From the NCBI GenBank assembly GCA_903837555.1, contig CAILUV010000022.1, forward strand, positions 1 through 64,000: DNA of 64,000 bases, given 5' to 3'. Numbering within the stretch: position 1 is the first letter of the stretch; each line of letters starts with the position of its first letter. Both the position numbers and the translations under genes were made by a program. Shown here piece after piece: positions 43,962 through 51,971 of the stretch. The notes beneath the pieces were generated by a model. The model worked only from the letters and a program-made list of their open reading frames with translations. It had not been told where the DNA came from and did not search any database. This stretch comes from an uncultured Alphaproteobacteria bacterium. Its GTDB lineage: Bacteria; Pseudomonadota; Alphaproteobacteria; Micropepsales; Micropepsaceae.

Positions 43962-45697
43962 CAGCCACCTCCCGTGGGGAAGAAGATTTGCGAAAATATC
44001 AGCATGCAGGCACAGGTCAGCACAAGCAGCACGCCTGCCCAGAAGACCACGCTGTTGTACCAGCGGTCGCCCAGCCCCTGGGTGAGCGTGTCGCGGGAAT
44101 TCCAGAAGGTGACGGGATCGGTTTCGGTGCCGGGGCTGCGGGCCGGGTGCAGCAGGGTTCCCACCACGCAGAGCAGCAACGACACCGCCAAACAGACCGC
44201 CGCTTGGTTGGCGAAGGCGTAGTACCAGCTCGGCATGTCCACGCTGTAACCCACCAGCTTGATCAGCAGGCCCGTCGCCAGGCCGCCAATCACGGCCGCC
44301 ATGGCGCCCGCCCCATTGGTGCGCTTCCAGATCAGGCCCACCCACAGGATGGCGGCGAAGGGCGGCGCGACAAAGGCGTTCAGCGTCTGCATGTACTGGA
44401 AGATGCCGGCGCTTTGCTGGCTGACATAGATCGCCATGGCGATACCGGCCGCGATGGCGCCGACGCTGGCCCACATGCCAAAACGCACCCGCTGCTTTTC
44501 CGTCGCGTTCGGATTGATCAGCGGCACATAGATATCCAGCGTCAGGATCGCGGCGGTGGCGTTGACCACCGCGCTGACGGTGGCCTGCACCGCGCTGATC
44601 AGCACCGCCAGCAAAAGCCCTCGCAGACCCACCGGCAGGAATTCCTGCACCAAAAGCACAAAGCCGCCATCGGCGCGATGCACGGCGGTCTTCCAGTCGC
44701 CCAACAGGAATTCGGGATAGCGCGCGAACAGGATTAGGCCCGGCAGCACGACGATGAAGGGCAACAGAAGCTTGGCGTAACCGGCCATCAGCAGGCCCAT
44801 GCGAGCATGCCAGATGTCCTTGGCGCCCAGCACGCGCTGAACGATGAACTGGTTCATCACGCCGTACCAAACGCCCACCGCCAGCAAACCAAAGAACGTG
44901 CCGGTCCAGGGCGCCAGCGGATGATCCGGTGGCTGGAACACCGTCATGCGGTTGTATTCGCCATACTGGGTCAGATTGGGGGCGCTGGCTTCGACCGCCT
45001 GTTTCCACACGCCGGTCTCGGCCATGTTCATCTGCATCACATACATGAAGCCGTCGATGATGCCGCCCGATGGCGTCATGGCTTTCAGCGCGAAGATGGT
45101 GAGAAGGCCGACGCCGCCGATCTTCACCACCGCCGTCAAAAGGCCGGTCCAGGCCACGGTGTTGAGGCCGCCATAGACCGCCCAGCCACCGGCAAAGATG
45201 CCGGTGCCGATGATGCACCACAAAAGCGGCCAGCCGAAAAAGCCCGACAGGGCCAACCCGCCGGCATACATCACCGCCGCCATGAAAATGGAGATGTTGG
45301 CGAAGATGGTCAGCAGCGCGAAGACCTGACGCACGCCCTGGCCGAAGCGCTTGGCCAGATATTCCGGCACGGTGGTGATGCGCGCCTTGATTAAGAAGGG
45401 CACGAACAGAAATACGATGACGATTTCGATCAGCGAGGTCTGCCACTGGGCCAGCGCCGGCACCACGCCCTGCAAAAAGCTGATGCCCACCAGCCCCACG
45501 AAATGCTCGGTGGAGACGTTGGCGGCGACATAGGAACCGCCGACCACGTACCAGGGCAATGTGCGCCCCGCCAGGAAATAGTCGTTGGTTGATTTGCGCT
45601 CGCCCCGACCCGACCAGATGCCGACGGCGCACAGCAGGATCAAAAAAACGAAGAACTCGATGTAATCGAGCGGCAGCATTGCCAATGTCGAAGTCAC
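43961..45697 (-). CDS. Sodium:solute symporter (SSS family, SGLT-like)
   Basis: This is a 578-residue transporter with about fourteen helices. Family motifs include GRGERKSTNDYFLAGRTLPWY in the first loop, AANVSTEHFVGLVG in helix two, and GGLNTVAWTGLLTAVVKIGG near helices five to six. The late region QATVSAVVNATAAILTLDIY is typical of sugar- or myo-inositol-type SSS carriers. The start GTG at 45697 has AAGGGGG upstream; ATG 45679 is an alternative without a ribosome-binding site. It is first in an operon with a ceramidase-like amidase, an aminotransferase and possibly a haem-PQQ dehydrogenase. It likely imports the amide-containing substrate. Confidence 0.85.
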   Translation of the reverse strand: MTSTLAMLPLDYIEFFVFLILLCAVGIWSGRGERKSTNDYFLAGRTLPWYVVGGSYVAANVSTEHFVGLVGISFLQGVVPALAQWQTSLIEIVIVFLFVPFLIKARITTVPEYLAKRFGQGVRQVFALLTIFANISIFMAAVMYAGGLALSGFFGWPLLWCIIGTGIFAGGWAVYGGLNTVAWTGLLTAVVKIGGVGLLTIFALKAMTPSGGIIDGFMYVMQMNMAETGVWKQAVEASAPNLTQYGEYNRMTVFQPPDHPLAPWTGTFFGLLAVGVWYGVMNQFIVQRVLGAKDIWHARMGLLMAGYAKLLLPFIVVLPGLILFARYPEFLLGDWKTAVHRADGGFVLLVQEFLPVGLRGLLLAVLISAVQATVSAVVNATAAILTLDIYVPLINPNATEKQRVRFGMWASVGAIAAGIAMAIYVSQQSAGIFQYMQTLNAFVAPPFAAILWVGLIWKRTNGAGAMAAVIGGLATGLLIKLVGYSVDMPSWYYAFANQAAVCLAVSLLLCVVGTLLHPARSPGTETDPVTFWNSRDTLTQGLGDRWYNSVVFWAGVLLVLTCACMLIFSQIFFPTGGG

Positions 45698-45763
45698 GCC
45701 CCAGCCCCCTTACCGACTGCGCCTTGCAGCGTCTTTGTGATCGGCCTTTTGGGCAAGTCTAGA

Positions 45764-45771
45764 TGTATACA
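45764..45771. promoter_or_regulatory. TGTATACA palindrome, GntR/FadR-type operator candidate
   Basis: ATGTATACA occurs in the 158-bp divergent gap between the SSS symporter and the PQQ dehydrogenase, and again at 61655-61663. TGTATACA is a palindrome of the kind bound by FadR-type GntR regulators. No GntR gene is in the window, so this is a weak prediction. The rest of the gap shows no gene. Confidence 0.35.
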
Positions 45772-45855
45772 GCCGGGGCCGTCACCCCTTAAACGCCGGC
45801 TAGGCGCACCGCCCCACGCCCGTTAAGCTGCCGGCCAAAATATCGGGAGACTGGC

Positions 45856-47145
45856 GTGAACCACTGGTTGAAGTCCGGGCTGCTGTCTTTGGCCCTGCTG
45901 CCCGCCCCGCTGGCGGCACAGACCGTGGCCACTGCCCCGCTGCCGCCGGGCGAATCGCGCGAACACCCCGCCCCCGCGACCGCAGATGGCGCCTATTGGG
46001 ACCCACGCCCGCCGGAAACCGCCAAGAACGCGCCCGCCTTCAAGGAACAGACCCGCGCGCCGTTCAAAAGCGTGGCGCCGCACAAGGTCAGCCTTGTGAC
46101 CGATAAATTGGGCCAGGGCTGGAGCGTGGCGTTCCTGCCCTCCGGCAAGATGCTGGTCAGCGAGAAGCTGCCGGGCGCGCTGCGCTTCCTGGATGCGGGC
46201 GGCACGCCGTCGGCGGCGCTGGCGGGTCTGGAAAACCTGGCGGGGGCCGGCCACAAGCTCGGCCTGCTGGAAGTGGTGCTGGCGCCGGACTTCGCCAAAA
46301 GCCGCCGCATCTATTTCAGCTTCTTCGAAGTCGTCGAGAAAGGCTTCTGGAGCAACACCAATCTCGCCTATGCGACGCTGGATGAAGACGGCGCCAAAGT
46401 CAGCGACGTGAAGGTGATCTTCAGGGGCTCGCCGGCCGTGCCGCTGAACAACTCGTCCAGCAAGCAGGGCGGGCGCATCGTGTTCGGCAAGGACGGCTCG
46501 ATCTTCCTGATCATGGGCGACCGCGACGCCAACCGGCATTGGGACTACATGGCCATGCTGGCGCAGAAGCTGGACAACCATCTGGGCAAGGTGGTGCACC
46601 TGATGCCCGAAGGCGCGCCCGCCAAGGACAATCCGTTTTTGAAGACCAAGGGCGCGCTGCCGGAAATCTGGGCCTATGGCCTGCGCAGTCCGCAGGGCCT
46701 GGCGATCGATCCCAAGACCGGGCGGATGTGGGAAGTCGAACATGGCCCGCGCGGTGGTGACGAGCTCAACATCATCAAGCGCGGCGCCAATTATGGCTGG
46801 CCGGTGATCACCCGCGGCATCAATTATCCGGGCGAACCGATCGGCGAAGGCGTTGCCAAGAAGGGCATGGAGCAGCCTGCCTATTACTGGGATCCGGTGA
46901 TCGGCACCTCGGCCATGGCTTTCTATCAGGGCGACCTTTTCCCGGCCTGGAAGAACAGCCTGTTCGTGGCGGGCCTGCGCGGCGTCGGCATCTACCGGCT
47001 GGAAATCAGGAACGACAAGGTGGTGGCCGAAGAACCGATGCTGACCGACCAGAAAGCGCGCATCCGCGATGTGAAGGTCGGCCCCGACGGCGCGGTCTAT
47101 GCCCTGGCCGAGCGCGGCAAGCTGTTCAAGCTCACGCCGCCCTAG
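45856..47145 (+). CDS. Exported PQQ-dependent sugar (sorbosone-type) dehydrogenase
   Basis: This is a 429-residue protein with a Sec signal (MNHWLKSGLLSLALLPAPLAAQ) and a single soluble-glucose-dehydrogenase propeller. Recognisable blocks are LGQGWSVAFLPSGKMLVSEK, GGRIVFGKDGSIFLIMGDRD and the catalytic VEHGPRGGDELNIIKRGANYGW. The closing blade reads DVKVGPDGAVYALAERGKLF. It is related to the haem-fused enzyme at 39639 but lacks the haem domain. It is monocistronic and ends 8 bp before a purU remnant. It would oxidise a periplasmic aldose or aldehyde and pass electrons to a separate acceptor such as the cytochromes at 38011 or 50011. Confidence 0.9.
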   Translation: MNHWLKSGLLSLALLPAPLAAQTVATAPLPPGESREHPAPATADGAYWDPRPPETAKNAPAFKEQTRAPFKSVAPHKVSLVTDKLGQGWSVAFLPSGKMLVSEKLPGALRFLDAGGTPSAALAGLENLAGAGHKLGLLEVVLAPDFAKSRRIYFSFFEVVEKGFWSNTNLAYATLDEDGAKVSDVKVIFRGSPAVPLNNSSSKQGGRIVFGKDGSIFLIMGDRDANRHWDYMAMLAQKLDNHLGKVVHLMPEGAPAKDNPFLKTKGALPEIWAYGLRSPQGLAIDPKTGRMWEVEHGPRGGDELNIIKRGANYGWPVITRGINYPGEPIGEGVAKKGMEQPAYYWDPVIGTSAMAFYQGDLFPAWKNSLFVAGLRGVGIYRLEIRNDKVVAEEPMLTDQKARIRDVKVGPDGAVYALAERGKLFKLTPP

Positions 47146-47153
47146 CTTTTGGC

Positions 47154-47447
47154 TTAGCCGAAAATCACGGTCTTGCGGCCATTGAGCAGCACGCGGTGCT
47201 CGAAATGGTATTTGACCGCGCGCGCCAGTGTGCGGCTTTCGATATCACGACCGACCGACACATAGTCATCGGGCCCCAGCGCGTGGCTGACACGCTCGAC
47301 CGACTGGTCGATGATGGGCCCCTCGTCCAGATCGCCGGTGACGTAATGCGCCGTGGCGCCGATCAGCTTGACGCCGCGTTCATGCGCCTGGGTGTAGGGA
47401 TTGGCACCCTTGAAGCTGGGCAGAAAGCTGTGATGGATTTTGATAAT
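47154..47447 (-). pseudogene. purU: 3' fragment of formyltetrahydrofolate deformylase purU
   Basis: The minus strand encodes 97 residues that are clearly the C-terminal third of Pur[19 protein letters not shown] with the catalytic His, then [19 protein letters not shown] and [12 protein letters not shown] before the stop. The N-terminal two thirds (ACT domain and start of the catalytic domain, about 190 residues) are absent. At about 47448 the sequence passes without a gap into a different gene on the opposite strand. No start codon or ribosome-binding site is available. It is either a true deletion remnant or the edge of a misjoined assembly. Confidence 0.85.
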
Positions 47448-47449
47448 CG

Positions 47450-47833
47450 ATCCGGCACGTCGACCGCCGCGTCACGCCGGAACGGCCTGACCTGGTGGCC
47501 AAGGCGATTTCGCCCGACTATGCCGTGGGCGCGCATACCGGATCGCTGGGCCTGACCTTTTCGACCGGCGCCAAGCTTGGCGAGGGTCTGAGCCATGGCG
47601 CGTTCGTCAGCCAGCATGGTTCCTGGAACAGAAAGCCGCTGAGCGGCTATCGCGTCATCTTCATTCCGTTCAACAATGACACGCCGTCAGGCGCTCCCCG
47701 CGAATTGCTGAGCGGCTTCCTCACCGAAGACGGCAAGGCGCAGGGCCGCCCCGTGGGCATCGCCGTCGACAAGCGCGGCGGTCTGCTGGTGGCCGACGAT
47801 GTGGGCAATGCGGTGTGGCGGGTGGCGCAATAA
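47450..47833 (+). pseudogene. 3' fragment of a sorbosone-type PQQ dehydrogenase
   Basis: The plus strand encodes about 127 residues matching the end of an L-sorbosone dehydrogenase-type propeller: [58 protein letters not shown] and a terminal [16 protein letters not shown]. The first roughly 300 residues, including signal peptide and catalytic blades, are missing. It joins the purU fragment head to head. A single deletion removing the 5' parts of two formerly divergent genes explains the arrangement. An internal ATG at 47495 could still be translated, but the product would lack most of the fold. Confidence 0.82.
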
Positions 47834-47877
47834 GCCGGTTGCGTCCCTTCTCCCGATAGTCTGAAATCCCGCCACAA

Positions 47878-47892
47878 GCCCCGAAACGGGGC
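47878..47892. other. Small hairpin in the leader of the isomerase operon
   Basis: GCCCCGAAACGGGGC forms a 6-bp stem with a three-base loop, 5 bp before the Shine-Dalgarno GGAGG of the gene at 47908. No T-run follows. It could modulate translation or be incidental. Confidence 0.3.
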
Positions 47893-47907
47893 GGTTGGAG
47901 GATTGTC

Positions 47908-48867
47908 ATGAAGGTCGGTGTTTTCACGCCATTGCTGTCGGGCCTGCCGCTCGACGCCGTGCTGAAGAAGCTGAAGTCGCTGGATATCGACACGGTGGAA
48001 TTCGGCACCGGCAACTATCCCGGCGACGCCCATGCCAAGCTGTCGATGCTGGACAATCCGGCGGAACTGGACACCTTCAAGAAGAAGATCGCCGACGCGG
48101 GCTTCACCATTTCGGCGCTGTCGTGCCACGGCAACGCGCTGCATCCCGACAAGTCGATCGCCGACAAACATGCCGACACCGCGAGAAAAACCATCCTGCT
48201 GGCTGAAAAACTGGGCGTGGACACGGTGGTGGATTTTTCCGGCTGCCCCGGTGACAGCCCCAACGCCAAATTTCCCAACTGGGTCACTTGCCCCTGGCCG
48301 CCGGACTTTCTGGAAATCCTGGAATGGCAGTGGAACGAGGTCGTTACGCCGTACTGGAAGGCGCATGGCAAGTTCGCCGCCGATCATGGCGTGAAGATCG
48401 CCATCGAGATGCATCCGGGCTTCGTGGTCTATAATCCTGAGACCATGCTGCGGCTGCGCGACATCGCGGGCAAGTCGGTGGGCGCCAACCTCGACCCCAG
48501 CCATCTGTTCTGGCAGGGCATCGAGCCGATCCAGGCCGTGCGCATCCTGGGCGACGCCATTCATTACGTGCATGCCAAGGACACCCAGCTCTATTCCGCC
48601 AACATGGACATGACCGGCGTGCTGGACACCAAGTCCTACACCAAGGAGCGCGACCGTTCCTGGATGTTCCGCACCGTCGGCTATGGCCACAGCGCCGAAT
48701 GGTGGAGCGAGTTCATTTCCACCTTGCGCATGTATGGCTATGACAATGTCATGTCCATCGAACATGAAGACAGCCTGATGTCGCCCGATGAAGGCCTGAC
48801 CAAGGCGGCGGCGCTGCTCAATCAGTTGGTCATCAAGGAAAAGCCCGCCGCGGCCTGGTGGGTGTAG
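47908..48867 (+). CDS. Cytosolic sugar phosphate isomerase/epimerase-family TIM barrel
   Basis: This is a 319-residue xylose-isomerase-like barrel without signal peptide. Characteristic parts are MKVGVFTPLLSGLPLD, DIDTVEFGTGNYPG, the metal-binding Glu in VKIAIEMHPGFVVYNPE, GANLDPSHLFWQGIEP, HYVHAKDTQLY and the final Glu in NVMSIEHEDS. GGAGG lies 6 bp before the ATG. It is followed one base later by a Gfo/Idh/MocA oxidoreductase, then a dihaem cytochrome and a PdxA-like enzyme. Such isomerase-oxidoreductase pairs are common in inositol and keto-sugar catabolism. Substrate unknown; it is the cytosolic counterpart of the exported protein at 1-863. Confidence 0.87.
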   Translation: MKVGVFTPLLSGLPLDAVLKKLKSLDIDTVEFGTGNYPGDAHAKLSMLDNPAELDTFKKKIADAGFTISALSCHGNALHPDKSIADKHADTARKTILLAEKLGVDTVVDFSGCPGDSPNAKFPNWVTCPWPPDFLEILEWQWNEVVTPYWKAHGKFAADHGVKIAIEMHPGFVVYNPETMLRLRDIAGKSVGANLDPSHLFWQGIEPIQAVRILGDAIHYVHAKDTQLYSANMDMTGVLDTKSYTKERDRSWMFRTVGYGHSAEWWSEFISTLRMYGYDNVMSIEHEDSLMSPDEGLTKAAALLNQLVIKEKPAAAWWV

Positions 48868-48868
48868 C

Positions 48869-50014
48869 GTGAACCGCATCCGAACCGCCGTGATCGGCAC
48901 CGGCTTCATGGGCAGGGTGCATCTGGAGGCGCTGCGCCGCGTCGAGAATGTGGATGTGGTGGAAATTGCCGCAACCTCCGCGGACAAGGCAAAGGCCGCT
49001 GCGGCCGGATACAATGTGCTGAACGCCACCGGTGACTGGCGCGACGTGATGGCCGATCCGTCGATCGACGCCGTGCATGTCACCACACCGAACGTGTCGC
49101 ATTACGAAATTGCCAAGGCCGCGCTGGAAGCGGGCAAGCATGTGCTGTGCGAAAAGCCGCTGGCAATGACGGTGGCGCAAGCGCAGGAACTAACCGAACT
49201 GGTGATGGCCAAAAAACTGCGCGGCGGGCTGTGCCACAACCTGCGCTATTATCCGATGGTGCAGCAGATGCGCCGCATGCGCGAAGCCGGCGATTTCGGC
49301 GACATACTGGTGGTCCAGGGCACCTATTCCCAGGACTGGATGCTATATGAAAGCGACTGGAACTGGCGCGTCGACCCTTTGGTCAGCGGCCACAGCCGGG
49401 TGATGGCTGATATCGGTTCGCACTTTTTCGACATGGCCGAACATGTCACCGGGTTGAAGGTCACGGACGTGTGCAGCGACCTGCAGATTTTCTGGCCAAC
49501 CCGCAAGCAACCCAAAGACGGCGGCGAAAGCTTTTCCGGCAAACTGGGCGGCGCAAGCGAGACGGTAGATACCAAAGTTGTCACCGAGGATTTTGGCGCC
49601 ACCCTGTTCCGCATGGGCCGGGCCAGAGGCACCATGACCGCCAGCCAGGTTTCGGCGGGCCGCAAGAACGGGCTGGTACTGGAAATCTACGGCACCAAAG
49701 GCGGCGCCACCTGGCGGCAGGAATGCCCGGAAGAATTGTGGCTGGGCCACCGCGATGCGCCCAACCAGATCCTGCTGAAAGACCCATCGCTGCTGGATGA
49801 AAAGGCGCGCGCCTTCGCCGATTATCCCGGCGGGCATGCCGAGGGTTATCCCGATACCCACAAGCAGTTGTTCCGGCGCTTCTATGCTTCCATCGCAGAT
49901 AGCGCCCTGACCCCAGATTATCCGGTATTCGCCGATGGCCTGCGTCAGATGAAAATGCTGGATGCTGAACTGACCAGCCACAAGAACCGCGCCTGGGTCA
50001 GCGTTCCGGCATGA
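48869..50014 (+). CDS. Gfo/Idh/MocA-family oxidoreductase
   Basis: This is a 381-residue NAD(P)-dependent sugar oxidoreductase. The N-terminal Rossmann motif is TAVIGTGFMGRVH (GxGxxG) and the cofactor/substrate site CEKPLAMT. The second domain includes the Asp-x-x-x-His of ADIGSHFFDMAEH. The family oxidises a secondary hydroxyl of sugars, inositols or their derivatives. The start is GTG at 48869, one base after the upstream stop. The end overlaps the cytochrome gene as ATGA. The C-terminal extension with HKQLFRRFY is usual for the family. No signal sequence is present. Confidence 0.9.
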   Translation: MNRIRTAVIGTGFMGRVHLEALRRVENVDVVEIAATSADKAKAAAAGYNVLNATGDWRDVMADPSIDAVHVTTPNVSHYEIAKAALEAGKHVLCEKPLAMTVAQAQELTELVMAKKLRGGLCHNLRYYPMVQQMRRMREAGDFGDILVVQGTYSQDWMLYESDWNWRVDPLVSGHSRVMADIGSHFFDMAEHVTGLKVTDVCSDLQIFWPTRKQPKDGGESFSGKLGGASETVDTKVVTEDFGATLFRMGRARGTMTASQVSAGRKNGLVLEIYGTKGGATWRQECPEELWLGHRDAPNQILLKDPSLLDEKARAFADYPGGHAEGYPDTHKQLFRRFYASIADSALTPDYPVFADGLRQMKMLDAELTSHKNRAWVSVPA

Positions 50015-50976
50015 CGCTGCGTCTGGCCCTCGCACTGGCGGCGCTCGCAGGCACCGCCGCCTGGGCGCAAGCGCCCAGCTATCCAGCCAGCTACCCAGAG
50101 TGGGCCTATGCCGTGCCCACGCCGCAGAACGAAGCGACGGCGCCGAAGGATGACGGCACGCTATTCACCCTGCCGGGCGCCACCGGAAAATTCACCCGCA
50201 GCCAGATCAGCGGCGCGGGCAGGAAGCCGCCGGCCGACTGGTATCCCGGCGATCATCCCGCCATGCCTGTGCTGGTGGCGGCGGGCGATCCGGCGGGCCA
50301 GATCACGGCCTGCGCCGCCTGCCATTATCCCAACGGCAAGGGCCGGCCGCAGAACACCAACCTGGCCGGGCTGAATGCCACCTATCTCGTGCGCACCATG
50401 CAGGAGATGAAAAGCGGCCTGCGTGCCAGCTCGGAACCGCGCAAGAAGAACGCGCAGCAGATGGTGGATTTCGCCAAGGCGATGACCGATGCAGAGATGG
50501 CAGAGACCGCCGCCTATTACGCTTCCCTGCCGCCCACCGTGCCGGTCAAGGTGGTGGAAACCGAAACCGTCCCTGAGCTGAAAAGTCAGGACGGCATGTG
50601 GCTTCCGGTCGACGGCCGCCCGCGCCAGCCCATCGGCAACCGTATCGTCGAAATGCCAGAAGACGTGCACCGCGAACAGTTGCGCGACCCGCGCGCCAAT
50701 TTCATCGCGTATGTGCCGGTTGGCGCGGTGGCCAAGGGCAAGGCCGCGTCGAAAAACTGTGCGATGTGCCACGGCCAGAACCTGGAAGGCCGCGACGCGG
50801 TGCCCGGCATTGCCGGGCGCTCGCCCAGCTATCTGGCGCGCCAGCTCCACGACTTCCAGACCGGGGCGCGGCACGGACCGCTGGCGGCGATGATGAAGCC
50901 GTCCGTCGCGAAAATGACTGCAACCGATATCGTCAACATAACCGCCTATCTGGCATCTCTTCCGGTGAAACCATGA
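50011..50976 (+). CDS. Exported dihaem cytochrome c
   Basis: This is a 321-residue protein with a Sec signal (MTLRLALALAALAGTAAWAQ) and two class I cytochrome c domains. The haem sites are CAACH near residue 95 and CAMCH near residue 250. Conserved surroundings include HYPNGKGRPQNTNLAGL with MQEMKSG, and CHGQNLEGRD with GRSPSYLARQL and QTGARHG. It likely accepts electrons from periplasmic quinoproteins and passes them to a terminal oxidase. Its translation is coupled at both ends (ATGA overlaps) to a cytosolic oxidoreductase and a PdxA-like enzyme, an unusual mixture of compartments in one operon. Confidence 0.88.
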   Translation: MTLRLALALAALAGTAAWAQAPSYPASYPEWAYAVPTPQNEATAPKDDGTLFTLPGATGKFTRSQISGAGRKPPADWYPGDHPAMPVLVAAGDPAGQITACAACHYPNGKGRPQNTNLAGLNATYLVRTMQEMKSGLRASSEPRKKNAQQMVDFAKAMTDAEMAETAAYYASLPPTVPVKVVETETVPELKSQDGMWLPVDGRPRQPIGNRIVEMPEDVHREQLRDPRANFIAYVPVGAVAKGKAASKNCAMCHGQNLEGRDAVPGIAGRSPSYLARQLHDFQTGARHGPLAAMMKPSVAKMTATDIVNITAYLASLPVKP

Positions 50977-51971
50977 AAAAACCTGTTGTGGCCGTGACCT
51001 TTGGCGATGCCTGCGGCATCGGCCCCGAACTGATCGCCAAGCTGCTGGCGCGCTCCGACGCCAAGGACGTCGCCACCATGGTGGTGGTGGGCGATGCCTG
51101 GGTATGGGACGAAGGCCAGCGCGTGGCAGGTACAACCACGACCCTCAAGCCTATCTCCGACTGGAAGGAGGCCCGCAATGGTGAAGGCCCTTTCTTCCTG
51201 TCCATCGACAGCGTTGCAAAAAGCGATGTGACCGCGGGCCAGATGACGCCTGCCGCCGGGCGCGGCGCGCGCCAGGCACTGACGACCTGCCTGGAGGCCG
51301 TGCAGCGCGGCGACATCGATGCGATCTGCTTTGCGCCGCTGAACAAGCAGGCGATGAAGAAAGGCGGCATGGACTTTGAAGACGAGCTGCACTTCTTCGC
51401 CGACTATTTTGGCGTGAAGGAATACTTCTGCGAGTTCAACACACTGGGCACGCTGTGGACCTCGCGCATTTCCAGCCACATCCCGCTGGCCGACATTCCC
51501 AAATACGTCACCAAGGACCGCATCAAGGCCGCGGCGCGGCTGACCTACAAGACGCTGAAGGTGGCGGGCTTTGCCGAGCCGCGCGTGGCGGTGGCGGCGC
51601 TCAATCCCCATGGCGGTGACGGCGGCACCTGCGGCCGCGAGGAAATCGACATCATCGAACCGGCAGCACGCGAGCTGAACGCGGAAGGCCTGCCGATCCA
51701 GGGGCCTTATCCCGCCGACACCATCTTTCTGAAGGCGCGCGACAAGCAGCTCGATTCCATCGTCACCATGTATCACGACCAGGGCCAGGTCGCGGTCAAG
51801 CTGATGGGGTTCGAGCGCGGCGTCACGGTGCAGGGCGGCCTGCCCGCGCCCATCACCACCCCGGCGCATGGCACGGCGTTCGATATCGTCGGCCAGGGCA
51901 AGGCCAATGCCGAAGCCATGACCCAGGCCTATCTGCTGGCCGCCAAGATGGGCGCGTCGCGGCTTACCTGA
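50973..51971 (+). CDS. PdxA-family 4-phosphoerythronate/threonate-type dehydrogenase
   Basis: This is a 332-residue PdxA-like enzyme. It begins with VAVTFGDACGIGPELIAK and carries the metal-ligand histidines His169 (SSHIPL), His213 (NPHGGDGGTCGREE) and His268 (MYHDQGQVAVKLMGF). The last third has GGLPAPITTPAHGTAFDI. Family members dehydrogenate and decarboxylate 4-phosphohydroxy acids. The PdxA2 branch acts in four-carbon sugar acid catabolism rather than pyridoxine synthesis, which fits this operon better. No DUF1537 kinase is adjacent. The start at 50973 overlaps the cytochrome stop as ATGA. The end overlaps the convergent propeller gene by 8 bp. Confidence 0.85.
   Translation: MKKPVVAVTFGDACGIGPELIAKLLARSDAKDVATMVVVGDAWVWDEGQRVAGTTTTLKPISDWKEARNGEGPFFLSIDSVAKSDVTAGQMTPAAGRGARQALTTCLEAVQRGDIDAICFAPLNKQAMKKGGMDFEDELHFFADYFGVKEYFCEFNTLGTLWTSRISSHIPLADIPKYVTKDRIKAAARLTYKTLKVAGFAEPRVAVAALNPHGGDGGTCGREEIDIIEPAARELNAEGLPIQGPYPADTIFLKARDKQLDSIVTMYHDQGQVAVKLMGFERGVTVQGGLPAPITTPAHGTAFDIVGQGKANAEAMTQAYLLAAKMGASRLT

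Noticed and set aside
42561-45632. Very long open frame (over 1000 codons) on the minus strand
   Set aside because: Only its last 466 codons are the ceramidase-like gene; the rest is a shadow of the symporter gene in another frame with Arg/His-rich nonsense composition.
50973-51971. Pyridoxine-biosynthetic PdxA
   Set aside because: Context and sequence type fit the sugar-acid PdxA2 branch; no ksgA, surA or pdxJ neighbours.
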